From Adiantum capillus-veneris (taxonomy: Eukaryota > Streptophyta > Polypodiopsida > Polypodiales > Pteridaceae), in the NCBI GenBank assembly GCA_014529385.2, contig CM043955.1:150737640-150801639 (forward strand): a DNA stretch of 64,000 nt. The letters run 5' to 3'. Below, piece by piece: positions 10,101 to 24,917 of the stretch; the stretch's first letter is position 1, and every line of letters begins with the position of its first letter. The notes beneath the pieces are model-generated. The model saw nothing but the letters and a program-made list of their open reading frames with translations, ran no database searches and was not told the DNA's origin. The position numbers and the translations under genes were made by a program.

Positions 10101-13100
10101 TAATCATGTTAAGAAGAATATAGTGGCAAGGGTAGGACTAGCAATGTAAGGGTATGGGCATTGATACTTAAGTTTTTCAAGTAGAGAACTCTGCATGGAA
10201 ACATATTGAAGTTCAATCAAGGACCTGTGGATAAAACTTTATTTAAGTCAAGAGACACCTATTTGATCGAATACAATATTCAGGAGAATTTGAGGTGTGA
10301 AATGCATTAATCTAGTGGCAAATAGCTTGCAGCTGACACACTATTGTTCCGGTAGGTGCCTTTAACCTAGGATAATAAAACATTTATAGCCTAATGCCAT
10401 TTGGGTTCATGGGTTCCTGAGACAAAGGCCTGTCCATAAGGTTTTTTTACTTTCACTCTGAGATGGGGCCTGGTGTGTTAGGTACTTACCTCTTTGGAGC
10501 CGTGCAATTATCCAGATGCATGGCCTGTAGGACTAGGACTCCCCTTGCCCTACCACTATACATTGGTTAAGATGATGTCAAGTTAGGATCTTGGATCCTT
10601 GGTCCATGTTAGATAGGGATGGAGGAAGTGGACAACAATTCACTTTGAATTGAGTACCTCTGAAGTGGTGTAAAACTTATTCCAAATTACTTTGATCATT
10701 GTCTAAAGTACCACTTTCTACGATTATTTCCTAAATGAGTCTCAAGCAATTTGCTTTTTTACTTGATACATTTAAAACATGAACTCACATAGTTAATGCA
10801 GCTAATTATCTTATTGCATTATTATCTTAGGTATGACTTGCACTTATTTTCATGAATGGTTCTTGATTCTTTCTAGATATGTGTATAACCTGTTGGTATG
10901 TTGGTATGTTGATGCCTTTGTTCACCAAACATGTCTTGCTCATTGACTGATCATGTTCTTTGAATGTGTGGGTTTTCTTCTTGTTTATTTCAATGTTTTC
11001 TTCATTGGTCTTGAATAACTCTACACACATTATGGTGGCTTCACTATTTAAGAATTTTTGTTGCCTGTAAGTGAGTAAAACAATCTATTGTAATAGTTGG
11101 TCTATCCCATGCAGAATAGGGCTGCTGAATTATTTGGTCTTCGAGGTAATATTCTTGTGTTAATAATATGCCCTTTTGGTTTAGGTTATGGGGTAATGGC
11201 TCTCTTTGAGCGAGCAAAAATATCATTAGTGATGTTTGGTCACTTCCATGCAGGGTAAAGTTGATAATACATATTGTCTATTGGATAACTTGTTCAATTC
11301 TATAACACTCTTCTAGGAGCAGTGAGCACCTACTTCTATGAGCACATGGTGAGAGAGTGCAGCTACTCCATATACGGAGCCAGCCTGAGAATAGACGGTA
11401 TGATGATAAGCATCCAGTGACTACAGCAGATTGCAGAGAGAGGTAACAACAGGCCACACCACATACCGACACACAAAGGTTACCTTCTAACCCCTTGTGA
11501 GGCAAAAGAAGAGAGCGTGTTTAGCTCCGCTTGCGCAGGAGCTACCAGCTATTGTTGAGTCAGCAGTCAGGAGGCATGGAGACTCTTCCAAGAGCAGAGA
11601 GCACCTACACCCATTACTCCTACGAACACACGGGAATAGTATGCAGCTACCCTTCATACAGTGCCAGCTCAAGCCTCCACTACCATTGCCATGGGGTCTA
11701 GACCTCATACTTCCACTTTCTTCAATGTCAATATAATACATGATGCGATTGATAGACTGCATAACAACAGCTCACATGACCACAATGGTCTAGTTACTAA
11801 GCATTTTTTGTGACGCCCAAAGATACATTGGCATCTTTGTTGGCACACATGTTTAATAAAACCACATGCAAAAGGGTTTCCTGAGAGCTGGAGCCCCTAA
11901 AATATTGTGCTGATGTTGAAGGTTGGGGATTAACTATCCTACCATTATGATGGGCCACACATTGGTCAAGCTTTATGCTTTTGTGCTTGAGCATGAGCTC
12001 AGTTGTTGGGCACAGAGAGAGCATGTCAGAGCACAGGGATAGGGATTATAATGATGTGGTCTAAGAACAGCCTCAGGAGGTATCCCAAACATTTCCCAAT
12101 GTCTGAATGAGCTTATTAAACTACATCGCCGTGTGTAAGAATTTCTGCCCTCAAAATAAGAGAACAGCACGCCTTCTAAACACACGAGGTGATAGTGTAA
12201 CTATTGATTGAAAGCACTGATCCGGAGCATAGACTCAAAAATTGGCCACTGATAAAGACAACATTGATAGTTTATTGAATGTCAGCTGGAAAAGTGATCA
12301 TCCACCTCCCCTTCAAGGATAAAATAAGGCCCACGAAATTTATAAATCCAACTGAATGTGCCCCAAGAAACATAACCGATATCCAAACTAGCTGTGGGAG
12401 TCCAATATGAACTTGCAGGCAACTCAACAAGGCATGTTTGATAGACTTTGGAAACTAAAAGTATATGTGGGAGATAAGATGGGACATGGCTCATCTGCCT
12501 TGCTTATGTGCCTGCTGGAAGACTACAATCGGTGATCAATCACATATAATAGGAAATTTTAATGGAGCCAAACGCTCCAATAAAAGGTGGTAGGACCATA
12601 CAGCCAGGCAAGGAGGCATAAAGGGCAATGGGCCTCGCGTCTCACAAGACTTTTTCTACCAATCCACACTCTGTACTCAGAAAAACATCAAGATGGAGTA
12701 GGCATGGCCACATTACCTTATCGCCAGAACCACTCCCTTGAATCATGAAAGCTGGCATGAAGGCAAATTCACGGCGGTAAAGGTGCAGTGGGAGGATCAT
12801 AAGAGAGTCAAAGATCCTGACCAATGGTAAACATAATGACCCGGTGTATCCCTAGGAGGAGGTAGTTTGATCAGTATCATTTTTCATAAAAGCCCATCCA
12901 TCCACTAAAAGGATCTGAACGTGGGCCTCACAAGCCATAGTCCCAATCAAATAGAATAGCATCCCCAAGCTATGGTACAAACATCAGGAATCGTCTACAA
13001 ACATCAGAAAATCTGTCCCAATCCATATGCAAGCATGCATACATGAAACTCAAGCATTACCTTACAGACTAATGTCAACTTTATCTATTCTCAGATCTTG

Positions 13101-13149
13101 CAAACATGTCAGCTGCTCAATTGCAAAGTTTTCTTGATAAGTGACCCAC
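10101..13149. other. No gene recognised; downstream side of the beta-galactosidase gene
   Basis: Several short frames without recognisable motifs. Two diverged copies of a segment of about 80 bp with GAGCACCTAC...GCAGCTACYC occur near 11310-11390 and 11585-11670. The last exon of the beta-galactosidase lectin domain should lie at or below 13149 on the minus strand, but I could not find it by reading. Confidence 0.4.
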
Positions 13150-13474
13150 CTGTTTAACAATCTTGGTGGTAATTTCTGCATGGCATGGTCCTTTCCGAAA
13201 TTTGCTACAGTTGCCTCGCGGTGTGCCATAGCTTGCAAAAACTATTGAAGATATTTGTTGTCCAGCATCACATTCCAGCTTCAACTCTGGCAGCTTCAGA
13301 GTTGAATTAGCTTGCCATGAGTCCAAAGGTGCAGGGTAATCTTCTGAGATGCTTGAGCAAATTGTGGCAAGGGATCTTGTCACCAATGTAATCCCCATGG
13401 GGTCTCCGCCCATCTCTTCTAACAAAACCAAGAGATTTCCTGTAGGCTTGATCCAAGCAAGGGGCACATGGTAC
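13150..13474 (-). CDS. BGAL: BGAL exon j (WYHVP to SUEL lectin domain)
   Basis: 325 bp, acceptor ACAAACAG, donor CAG|GTGGGT. It encodes [29 protein letters not shown], then a galactose-binding lectin-like domain with [18 protein letters not shown] and GNCSKF..GPCHA. The exon ends in VKQ; the remaining 35-40 residues of the domain, normally with two more Cys and a stop, must be on a further exon. Confidence 0.92.
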
Positions 13475-16400
13475 CTGTTTGTGCAACACATTTGTGAGTC
13501 AAAACTACAATCAACGCATAGACATCAAATGATTATCATGTCAAATAAAACATAGCTTGTGATTAAACTGGCCACATTTAACAAGAATACAATACTGGAC
13601 AAAAAAGGTAGAACAATCAGGGAGATACAAAACAAAGTCAGCGATGCTAAAAGAGAACTGATGAGTTTTGGAAATGAACCAAGAAGAGCACTACTACATC
13701 AGTGTTTGAAAGGTAATAGATTGATAGAACTTTATTTACCATCTTTGAGATGACTGCCCACAGCCACTGTAGCATCTCTTTTCCCTTGCACCACACCCAA
13801 GAGAACATCTTTCACCAGATGCTTGGCATGAAGGCCAATAACGTCCAATGCTTTTCCCGTTGACCCAAGCCTCCCCCTTTCCCATCGTTTCTAGATCTAA
13901 AGCCAAGGGACTGTTACTTGCTGGAGCATCAAACATTGTCTGCGGTCACCAAGTACGAGCTCTGAAGTTATTAATACACAAGCAAAGATAAACAAAAACC
14001 ACAAGAAATGATCAAATCAGAATGAAAATCCAAACATGAGGAGAGTCAGAGAGCTAATTTGCTTGCAATGCCCACCTTATACCAGATTAAGGACCTATTT
14101 TGAGGAGGTGATGAAATACTCCAATCTACATTATTGCTTCCATTTCTGGTGTGAAGTTGCAGAAACTCCCCTTGTAGTCCTACCTGCAGATGTAATCTAA
14201 AAGTAAGAATACTTTATTGTTAAATAAAATGAATGAAAAGGGAGTTGAAAAGAAAAAAAAGCATATGGATCTTGCCGTGTGATGTAGCCTTTTCTTACCT
14301 GATAGGTCCAAAATTGAGAAGACAAGTTCAAAGCTCCACCACTTAGGCCATTTAATATGACAGGGCCTTGAATTCCAACATGCTGTATGTGGCTAGGTTG
14401 AACTCCGGACTGGCAAATTTCAAGTTTGAACACAATCAGCATCTCCCAGAAGAACAATCGATTCATTATTTCTTGGCAAACACGAAACCAAACATTTTGA
14501 GTTATTTCCACTATCAAACACAAATTCAGGTTTTGGCAACGTGAGAATCAATTGCTCAGATGCTTGTACAAAAATGCATAATTGCACTGCTTTGTAGAAG
14601 TAGTCATACAGATTTATAAAACTGTTGAAGTTTATTGTGGATAAAGCAATCAAGAGGCATTGATTTTGCTAGCATTCTTAAACATTTTGGACCTTTTGGC
14701 AAACCTACTCAAAGCAGCAGAATATTTTTGTGGTATATATGTCATATTGATTGAAAAGACACATCAAATGTTTCTTTTAGTGTAGGTTCAAACCTGCAAT
14801 CCAACCGTCATGCTGAGGATTGCTATCTCATTTTTTCCATTTTTGAGTTCAAGAGGCTGGTCAATCTCCACATAAGGATTATCCCGATCTCCTGCAGCCG
14901 TAACTGGCAAAAAGAAGAGTCAGTTTATATATTCAAGCAATCAAACGAGCCCATTGTATTGCACATGCCTACAAACTCTACCAATCCCTCCCATTACACG
15001 TGTTCTTGCTGCATAAATTGACACTTTCTTTGGGATAAAAGAAGACAGCAAGTCAAACAGTCCATCAGCCTCTACCATGATAGCGTGGTTCTTTGTTTAG
15101 TTCACTTCCTCGTCATTCTTCCATACTTGAGTTCTCCTTGTTTTGGAAAGATAACTTAAACGACGTCAAAAACTTTTTGGAATGCATGAATCTCCTCTCT
15201 GACAAGGTGTACACTAAAAATCTTGGAAGAATTCTAGGGCATATCCTTGAGAAAAGGACAAAAAATAATGCACTTTTTACAAGTAAAGCACTGCTGTGTA
15301 TCTTTGGGTCCACAATATATTGATCCCACGTTTGCCCTCCTGGAATGGCAGGACAAGGGGAGGCCAAGCAACTTGCGTGTCATGAATATTACCTATCTCC
15401 TCAGTGTTCACTAGCGTCCCAAGAAACTTGCGCCAATGAATCCAAGCATCAGTATGTTCACCGAAAACTGAGTGCAAAATGTGATCCAATCCACATAGTT
15501 TCACTCATGTAACTTCTCTTTCCAGCCAATAGAAGCTGCAACATGTGAATTGCTGCTTCATAAGCCCTCATGTACTTGGACATAGCTCAGCATACAAAAG
15601 GAAGAGGCAGGAGCAACCAAAGTAGCCTTGTTTGGCCTGCATAAATAAATTATGCGAATAATACAGTACAATCCAAATTATGGACGTATAAAATGTGGCT
15701 GTCTCAATTGATATCCTCTTGATCAAAATGCTTCTGATTGAAATTGTCGAGTATATATAAAGATCAATAGTGCATCCTCCGACATGCTTTGGATATGCTA
15801 GTTTCTCAAGATTCAGGGAGAGTATTGAGCTGGTGTTCTACAGCTTTCCTCACCTCCTATGAGCAAAACCGACCCTCGGAATTCTTCGTGGAAGCTCAGC
15901 CTCAATAACCCTCTAGCCAGCTCCCAGGCTGCCTTCTGTCCCTCCTGCTTGAAGTAGTTTCTCCCCAGTTCCACATGTTGCTTCTCAGTTCGATATTATT
16001 TTGGAAGCACATGTCGAGAGAAAAGTAACAAACTCATTGGCATAAGTTAAACTCACCACCCATCCAATTTATCCCCCTTATGAGAGCTACTCAGCCCTGT
16101 TCATACCTTGCCAATTAATTGGCCTTGTACATACCTTGCTTGCTCTCCTGTGGGAATAACTTGGCCTTGGGAAGTTAACCCCTTGCCACTTGTGTCTGAT
16201 CATGCACCTACTCGACCTGCTTGGTCGGTCCTTATATTAATTTTTAAGTTATTCATATGTTAACGTTATTTTAAATCCTCCGTCTTCTAACATTCCCTCC
16301 CCCTTCAAAAGAATCAGTGTCCTCAATGACTGGAGCAAAGAAATGTTGATGGAAAAATTATTTGGCTCCCACGTGGCATCTGTAAGTAAAACGTCTTCCC

Positions 16401-18490
16401 ACACAGCTAGAAATTCTTTGATGACATGATTTTGCAACCGGTTCTATCTCCTATCTAGTATCTTGTCTGGACCATGATCAAAATCTCCCAACTCCTGTAA
16501 GATAATGTCATAAATTGCTAACGTGTCAAGCCACTAAAGAACGGAGCCAACCTACAGATCCCGGCTGAGAGGCCCAAGCCCTAAGAAGAAGCAGTAGAAG
16601 CAACAAAAGATGTTTTACCAACTTACAAAGTCTTGCTGAGTGGCCTATTTTTAAAGAAGAGCTCCCACCAAGTTCCGACCAATAGAATAGATCACGGCCG
16701 AGGGTCCAAAAACCTAGAAGAAGAAGAAGAAACAGAAGGAATTCCTGACCAACTTACAGATCAGCGGTCGAGGGGCCTAAAAACCCTAAAAGTCAAAGAA
16801 AACTTGTTTAAAGCACCCAATAGTGGCTGAAACGAAGTCAGACAAGCAAAGTATGATGATGTGGCACCTGTATGAACATCCCGGAATTCGCGGCGGAGTT
16901 TTAGGGAAATCCCAAAATTTTAGGAAAGCGTTCTTTTGGGGTCAGCTTTTCATATTTGATGCTTTTAGGCTTTGGGCCTTGGGGGCCCTCTATGGCACTC
17001 TTCAGTGCGCAAATTGCAAAGGAGGTGCTCCCCGGCTATTGTACTTTGCGAATAATCAATAACAAAGAAATACCGAAAGGGGCGCTAGCGTTTGGGGTCA
17101 GTACTCTCTTGGGGGGAACTACACCACTCCCCGTCTCTTTCAGTTTAGTTGTTATTTGAAGTGCTTAAAGTTGTTCAGACTGTTCTTTTCCGTTGGCACG
17201 CGGTGCTCGTCCCATTATAGTGGTCTCAGAGCTTCAGCTGTGCTTTTCTGAAAGCACACCGGTCCTACAAAAGAGCAGACGGAGCAAGATGGCGCTTCCA
17301 AGTTTTACACGGAAATTATTAAAGTATCTGCGGGCCCCGACCCTGGACTTATTAGGGACTCCCACCCTTACTATATCGGTCATAGTGCGCACTCCAGTCT
17401 TCATCGCTCCGTCCTACGTGGCATAAGCCATGGTGAATTAATCAGAAGAATCAAAGATCTCTCGAGGTCGATGACTATAGCTACCATGCCACACACTCCA
17501 AGGACTTGGCAAGCTTTCAAGCAATTTTTTGTTTGAAGTTACATGCTTTCAGACATCTTCCTTCGGATTGCAGCTTTTGGCAGAGTGAAGTATTCTGAAA
17601 GGCTTGCCATAGAAACCCTAGCAGAGTACAACTTGAAATTTCTCGACATCTCTCAGCAGGTGTCTCTTCTCGAATCGATAACCTTGGAGGTCCAATGTGA
17701 TTGGTATATCTTGGGGCTACCATCACCGCCATAGGAAGACTATCTGTCAAGGCTTGTTTCGACTATTCAAGAGTATCACGTGCACATCTAGCCCTATGTG
17801 CATGTGGACAAGCTACTTCAAGACAAGGGTTCAATTAGCCTAGCTTAGGAAGTGTTCTGGCACTTTTGTGAGTCTGTTCGCAAACCGTGCATGTCCAGGC
17901 ACTTAGAGTAGATGCGTATCCTCTGGTTGCACACAGCATGATCATCAGCATTACCATCAGAATCCATCAGGAGCATTTTACAGTGCACAGAACCTATTTT
18001 CCCTATTTTAGCCATTTTTCACTTATTATTGATAAGTGACTTTGTTGGGAAACTGGGTAGGGCAAATTGGCCAAGCTAATAAATAAGAAAACTAGCGCTA
18101 GCACTTTCTGGTAGAAGAGACAGCAGATACCATCTGAAGGGCACCTTCTCAGCAAGACCGGCAAGAGGACATAGCGTTTTCAGCCATCAAAGACAAGCCA
18201 GCGTTTTCATCAAATGCAGATCAGCCCCAACGTTTTTCAGCATTGCAGATCAGCCTGGCGTTAGCACTTCACAACAGATTAGCTAGCGTTTTTGCAACTT
18301 GCAGATCCGCCAGCGTTTTCCAGATGCCCCGCGACAGTTCAAGCCACAGCATCAACGTTTTGCATTTTCAATGATTAGGCTCCGCACAGCAGCCCCCAAA
18401 TGTCACAAACGGGAGCGCATAGCAATATAAAATATACTCGGATAAATAAAATTTATCACTTAATATTGAAGCCAGAGGATATAGAGAGAA

Positions 18491-18532
<42 letters not shown>

Positions 18533-21500
18533 AGTGAGAAGATCGACACAGTACTGGAGACCAGAAGATGGGCTGGTCCCCCCCCGTAATAGTATCTTTA
18601 TTACTAAGGAGAAGTCTATACAAGCACTTGAACCGAACGTATTACCACGTTCGTTCTAGAATAAGACTTAATGGTTGCCCGAAGCCTCAGCTTCCAATTC
18701 CTAGGGCAAAACCCTATTCCAAGGAACTTCCGTTCCTTATTCCAATTCCTCGAGAATCAAGGTTCTCGCCTCTGGATCTCACCTTCCAGACTCAGGGCAT
18801 GACATCCCTACAACTCTCTTTTAGAACTCTATTTCCAGAGTCCTCTTCCCGCAGAACAACTCTGCTTTCCCGGACACGAAGTCCTTACTTGGGAATCCCA
18901 ACTTCCGGATCGCAACTTGAGAGACTACCTCTCTCCAATCCGTGGATCTACTTCCCAAACTCGGGTACGAAACCCTTGGGCTGATCTCGCTCTAGTTCCT
19001 CAGAGCGCTTTTCTCCTGCAGAGACTCATACCTTCCTCTGCTCCTACTCCCTCACTAAGAGGAAGTACACCTGCAAACAAATACTCAGAGTTCATAACAT
19101 GAAAATCGTTTCCTTCAAAGTCTCGACGCTCAAAACGCAACTCCGTTCTCGAAAAGCAATTCCCCGGAAGAGATCTCTCCATAGAAAATCCTCTCTTCCA
19201 ATCCTACACACAAAAGAGGTGTGTTCTCGGGTTCCTTCTCGTAAATCAGCCCCGTCTACCACGTTTATGGGCTGACAACACAGAAAACTTTGTCGTGATG
19301 GAAACACGCTTCGTAGGCACTTCTTCGCGAGGGAACTCGCGCACTGGGTCTTGGCGACATCTGGTACACTTGGGGCAGCCATGGGCATCACCGGCAACGT
19401 CTTCTTTACGGCTGAAATCTGCAGCAGCATCTCCTCCTTGCAAAGATTGGTCCTCCCCTCTGAGTGAGGGCATGTGATGCTTTTATAGCTCCTAGCCACG
19501 GGCACGAATAGCTGCTCACGTAGAGATCGCAGCCGTTTTTTTTTTTTTTTTCTGTTCTACCACGAAAAGAGAGAGAAAACGCTGGCTGATCTGTTGCCTT
19601 ATTTATCAGATGGCTGCCCACTTATTAAGTGGGCGGCCGGCGTATTTTAAAAATACTCTGAACCTGCCCAAAAACTCAATAAAACCTTATAAGTTAAAAA
19701 CAATGCTTTCACAGCACTTCCCAGGCGTCCCTGGATGCAATCACATGCACAGTTGCAATGCGGACATAGACTTCCTCGCGGGAAAGCATCTGCTTTCCCG
19801 AAAAGCAATCCCGCTTTCTCAAAAAGCATCAGTTTTTCCTCAAAGTTTCCTCTGAAACCATCTTCATTCAAGTGCTTGCTTTTTCCTTGTGCACAATTCT
19901 AACACAGTTCGGAATTTCCTCCCGACTACGGATATTCCCTTTCCGATGCACCCGTCACCCACCTTGTGACGCATCAAGAATACCCATCACCTAGTCCTTT
20001 CCTACCGAACTTACGGTACAATCTCCTTCACGATGCTCTGTCACCCATCTTGTGACGCATCAGAGATGTCCGTTCCCGGATGGTCGGATACTTCTTTCCG
20101 ATGCTCCCTGTCACCCATCCGATGTGACGCATCAGAAGTACCCGTTCCTGGTGGCCTTACAGATATTCCCGTTCTCAGTGTTCCCGTCATTACTTTAAAT
20201 GACGCACTAGGAATACTCTGTACTCGGATGTCTCCAGTGAGAAAAGCCCTCTCACTTAAAATTCCAATAATTCATTTAGAATTATTTTTCCTTGGTGTTC
20301 CAAGCGAGAAAACCCTCTCACTTATAAATCCAATAATTCATTTAGAATTATTTTTCTGTAAGATAAAGCCAATTTAGCAACACCAAACCTCGCAGATCTC
20401 ACCTTCCCGCAGCAGATCCTTGCCGCACGGTCACATCAGCCAGCGTTTGCAGATTCAGCCCGTTATTCGCAGATTTCAGCATCTGCGTTTTCAACACATC
20501 GTCATCGCATCGTCGTCATCGCCGTCGTCACTGACATATTGTCAGAATTCAGCAGATACAAGATTTGTAGATTTCAGCCCTAGCATTTTCAGTTTTCAGC
20601 CCGTCTCGTCGTCGACATCATCGGCAAGTCCATTGCATTGTAGAGATTTGTGCAATCAATAGTAGACCGCTCTCGCCATAGAGAGTGGGGCCTTCGGAGG
20701 TGGGTTTGGCAACATTCTGGTGTCGTATTCTTCTCTCTCTATCTCTCAGTCTCAGCACCTTCATTCACAGTGTTTACCACTTTGTTTGTGATCATTTGCA
20801 CTCTCTCTCACTAAAGGAACGGAAGGCTCTCCCTTCCGTAATTAAAAAGAACCCTTGAGCACAAGTCGGAGCACTCATCTTGAGCAAAGTTCAACAATCA
20901 CATCCGCTGCACCCTACATTGGTATCAGAGCTTTAGCAGTGTTCTGTATCACTCAAGGAAAGAACCACAAGAATTTTTTTTGCTTGTTGCGGTCGCACGT
21001 AACCCAAGTCCACTTGGGCATGTGGATTCCTAATCATGTTTTTGAAGAGTGACAGGAAACCCAAGAAAGAAGGGCTTGTCCAACCTCCCCTTGTGCCTCT
21101 TTTCACTCATTGAGAGCGCACTGTGCACTTAGCAACCGGCCAATCGACGTGAGGTGGAAAAAAGCAACCTTGGTGTGAGCGCAACGCCGCCAAGGGGTGC
21201 ACCCGCAAGAAAGAGTAGTGCTCGGGTAAGAGAAGATTCTTCTCTAACACAGATTGCAAGCAAAAGAAGAACCTGAAGAACTCAAGAACCCAAGAACCAC
21301 AAGAACCCAAGTTCCTCGTGAACTTAAGAACCCAAGACTTCAATGTATGGTCATCACCTGAAGCGGGATGGATACTTCACATGGAGGTGATGAGCATGGA
21401 AGTGGTGAAGAAGAATTTTCCCCACCAGGAGTTTTTTCTGACCCTCCCCATCTACGCCAAGGATTGCACCAAATCCTATGGAGGCTTTGGTTAAGACGAT

Positions 21501-24500
21501 GATGGACATGATGTTACAACAAGAAGCGCAACGCCCTGCCTTGTAGCTCGAGCGCGAAGAAAGAAAGGCAATCTTGGATCGTGAGCGCGAAGAAAGAAAA
21601 GCGGAATTGGATCGCGAGCGCAAAGAAAGAAAAGCAGAATTGGATCGCGAACGCGAAGAAAGAAAAGCAAAAAGAAAGGCCGACTTGGAGCGTGAGCGCG
21701 AGGAAGCGCGCTTGGCGGCCGAAGAGAAAAGGGCAGCCTTGGAGCGTGAGCGCAAGCAAGCGCGCTTGGCGGCCGAAAAAAAAAGGGCAGCCTTGGAGCG
21801 TGAGCGCGAGCAAGCCCGCTTGGCGGCCGAAGAAAGAAAGGCAGCTATTGAGCTTGAGCGTGCCCCATCGAGTGGCGACCGAAGACGTGCGGCCTTGGAG
21901 TTAGAGCGTGAAGCGCAGAGAGACCAACGCATGCAAGAGGTTGTCCTACGGTAGTCACCTCGAAACCCAAGCCGGCCAAAGATGTTGGTGGTTCATCAAG
22001 TGGCGCAAGCCGAGATTCAGACTCCAACAACCCCATCACCGAGAAGTTGACGTTCAGTAAGTATGACGGTAAGATGGATGCTACTATTATTCATTCTTGA
22101 TTGCATCAATTTAATGCTTACTTTGCGACAACTAAGAAGACAGGAAATAGCAAGGGTTTAACAGCACCCATGTACCTTGCCGGTGATGCCATTAATTGGT
22201 ACCACGCATGGCAAGAGGCACAGTTGGCCACGCACCTAGAGGCAGCCGACGAAGACGCGCCTCTTTCCTTCAATTGGGCCGACTTCCAAGACAAGCTCAA
22301 GGCGCGGTTTATGCCACCCCAATACCTAGCACGATTGAAGGATGATTGGCGCGGTCTCAAGCAAAATGGTATGCCAGTAATGCCTTTCTCTAATCGTGTT
22401 TTACAGGTCGGCATCCAATTACGCAAATCGGATGCGGAGCGCAAGGAGGCATTCCTTTATGGATTGGACGAGTATATCAAGTTTGATGTCGAGGTACTCC
22501 ATCCAAGCGATCTCAACAAGGCAGTAGCGATCGCTCTATCACAAGAGATGAAACACAATAAGGGAAATCCTAAGGAAAACAAGACTTCTCCAAGCACCAC
22601 TCAGACTTCTCAGAACCCTCAGAATGGTAAGAACGGTAAGAATGGTAAGAACGGTAACTCTTCTAGCCAATCTTCCTCTAATTCTTCGAAAAAGAAATCT
22701 AACAATGAATCTAAGGGTAAAGCTAAAACACCTGCTAAACCTAAGCTAACCCCTGATGAAAAAGCCGCAAAAATAATAATAGAAGGATACATAACGGCAG
22801 AAGAACAAGTCATTTATGCTAAGGAAGGTCGTTGTTATCAATGTCATGTCAAGGCTCACATTAAAGCGGCTTGTCCTAAGACAGCACCACCTAAAGAACC
22901 TAAGGCATCCGCAGCTACCACAAGCACTCTAATGAACCATTCTGAATCTTCAAATGTCTCTAACACACACATTGAGGAGTCTCTCTTTAAGTGTTATGGT
23001 CATGTGAAGGGTCAGCGTTTTGTCATATTTTTTGATTCAGATAGTATGCATGATGTGATTAGTGCCTCTCTTGTAGAGAGAGCCCGCCTAGAGGTTAGAC
23101 CGGCGTCTCCTCTCGAGGTGTCAGGCTTCGCTCCCGGTATGGACTCTCTCATCACACAAGAGTGCCGTGATGTGATGTTTTCATTTCAGCAAGCTGCCTT
23201 CCGTAGAAAATTTGTCGTGTCTCCTCTCTCAGGATGTGATATGCTTTTGGGCATTAGATGGTTTCATGAGCATAACCCTCTAATTGATTGGGAGGAAAAT
23301 ATTCTCGCTTTAAATGCCAAAAGTGACTCTCCCATGATCATTCGTGGTGAGGAGGGTCTGCATTTTTTGCCTATCATTTCTCATGTGCAGGCAAAGCGTG
23401 AATTACGATGAGGAGCACAAGCGGCATTCATCTATGCCTCTCCACTTACCTAGAGCATTCGAACTCCAGACAGGTATTCAGCTTTGTTCACCAAGTTTAA
23501 GCATCTCTTTTTGCAGGATGATCTTCCACCTCGTCTCCCACCCGAGCAGCTGGAGGACCATTGCATCGAGCTTATGGAGGGGGCTCAGCCTGTCAGTAAG
23601 GCTCCCTACCGTTTGAACAAGACACAAGAAGAAGAGTTAGAGCGGCAACTCACAAAGTGGGTGGCTAGAGAGTTCATACGTCCTAGTGTAAGTCCTTTTG
23701 CTGCTCCTATTTTGTTTGTCCGCAAGAAAGATGGTTCGTCTCGTTTGTGTGTTGATTACAAGGCATTAAACAAGATGACCGTCAAAAAAAAGTTTCCGAT
23801 GCCTCGCATTGAGTATATCCTTGATAGGCTCAATGAGGCAAAGGTTTTCAGTAAGGTCGATCTCAAAAGTGGATACCATCAGGTAAGGGTATTCAAAGGG
23901 GACATCTTAAGACCGCTTTTCGCAGAGAGCGAGGGCAATGGGAGTATGTAGTCATGCCTTTTGGATTAACAGGTGCCGTGGGTACATTTAACCGTCTCAT
24001 GGTAGGTCATTTTGGCAATATGGTTGGTGTATGTGTGTCCATCTTTCTTGATGATATTCTCATTTTTTCTACATCGTGGGAACAACATGAAAAGGATGTA
24101 GAAAGGGTATTAACCCGTTTGGATGAGTGTCAGTTATATATTATAGCTAAGAAATCTGAGTTTTTTCTCACTGAAGTTACTTATCTGGGTTATACCATTT
24201 CTGTAGAAGGCGTCAAGCTAGACCCCGCGAAGGTGGAACAGGTACGTAATTTGGATTTGCCCAAAACTGCTTGTGATGTGCGTTCTTTTCTTGGTTTATG
24301 TCAAGCATATAGTTTGCACATAGAGAATTTTGCACGCGTTGTCGTACCTATAACAGATGTTTTGAAAGGGGTAAAGACTCGCCGAAAGCGCGTGGATTTA
24401 CCTGAGGTAGCCATTGAGGTTTCGCAACTCTCAAGATTGCCATGACAGAACGCCGTGTCTTATCCTTGCCTCTTGGGATGACCCCTTTGAGGTATGGACG

Positions 24501-24880
24501 GATGCGAGCAATGTCACCATAGGCGTTGTGCTTCAGCAGCATGGTCGTCCAGTAGCTTTCCTTAGTCGGAAGCTCAATAGTGCAGAAAAGAACTATTCAG
24601 TTTATGATAAAGAACTTTTATCTGTTATTCACTCTCTTAAGCATTGAAAGCATTTTCTTTATGGTAGAGAGTTTACAGTTCGCACAGACCACCAAGCCCT
24701 CAAGTGGCTCCAATCTATGCCTAGTGCACATTGGAGTGATCGCCAAGCACGGTGGTCACAATTTTTTGAGCAATTTGGAGGTTTGATTATGTGCCTGGAA
24801 AAGCTAACTGTCACAAGATGGGCACCACGTGCCAATAGAAAAGAACAGACTGAACAGACTTTTAGCACTTCAATAACAAC

Positions 24881-24917
<37 letters not shown>

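Larger units (their letters stand above)
17774..20918 (+). repeat. 5' LTR of element 2, interrupted by a solo LTR
   Basis: About 1158 bp once the 1982-bp insert and its 5-bp duplication are removed. Starts TATCACGTGCAC (3' copy: TGTCACGTGCAC, so a G-to-A at the second base) and ends TGCACCCTACA. Its middle is a run of loose repeats built on CAGCGTTTT and GCAGATCAGCC. An 8-bp-stem hairpin (ACGGAAGG...CCTTCCGT) is at 20819-20839. Confidence 0.85.

Noticed and set aside
12282-12824. Minus-strand frames as the last BGAL exon
   Set aside because: No Cys spacing or GDPC-like words of the lectin domain end, and no acceptor in phase 0 that gives a fitting sequence.
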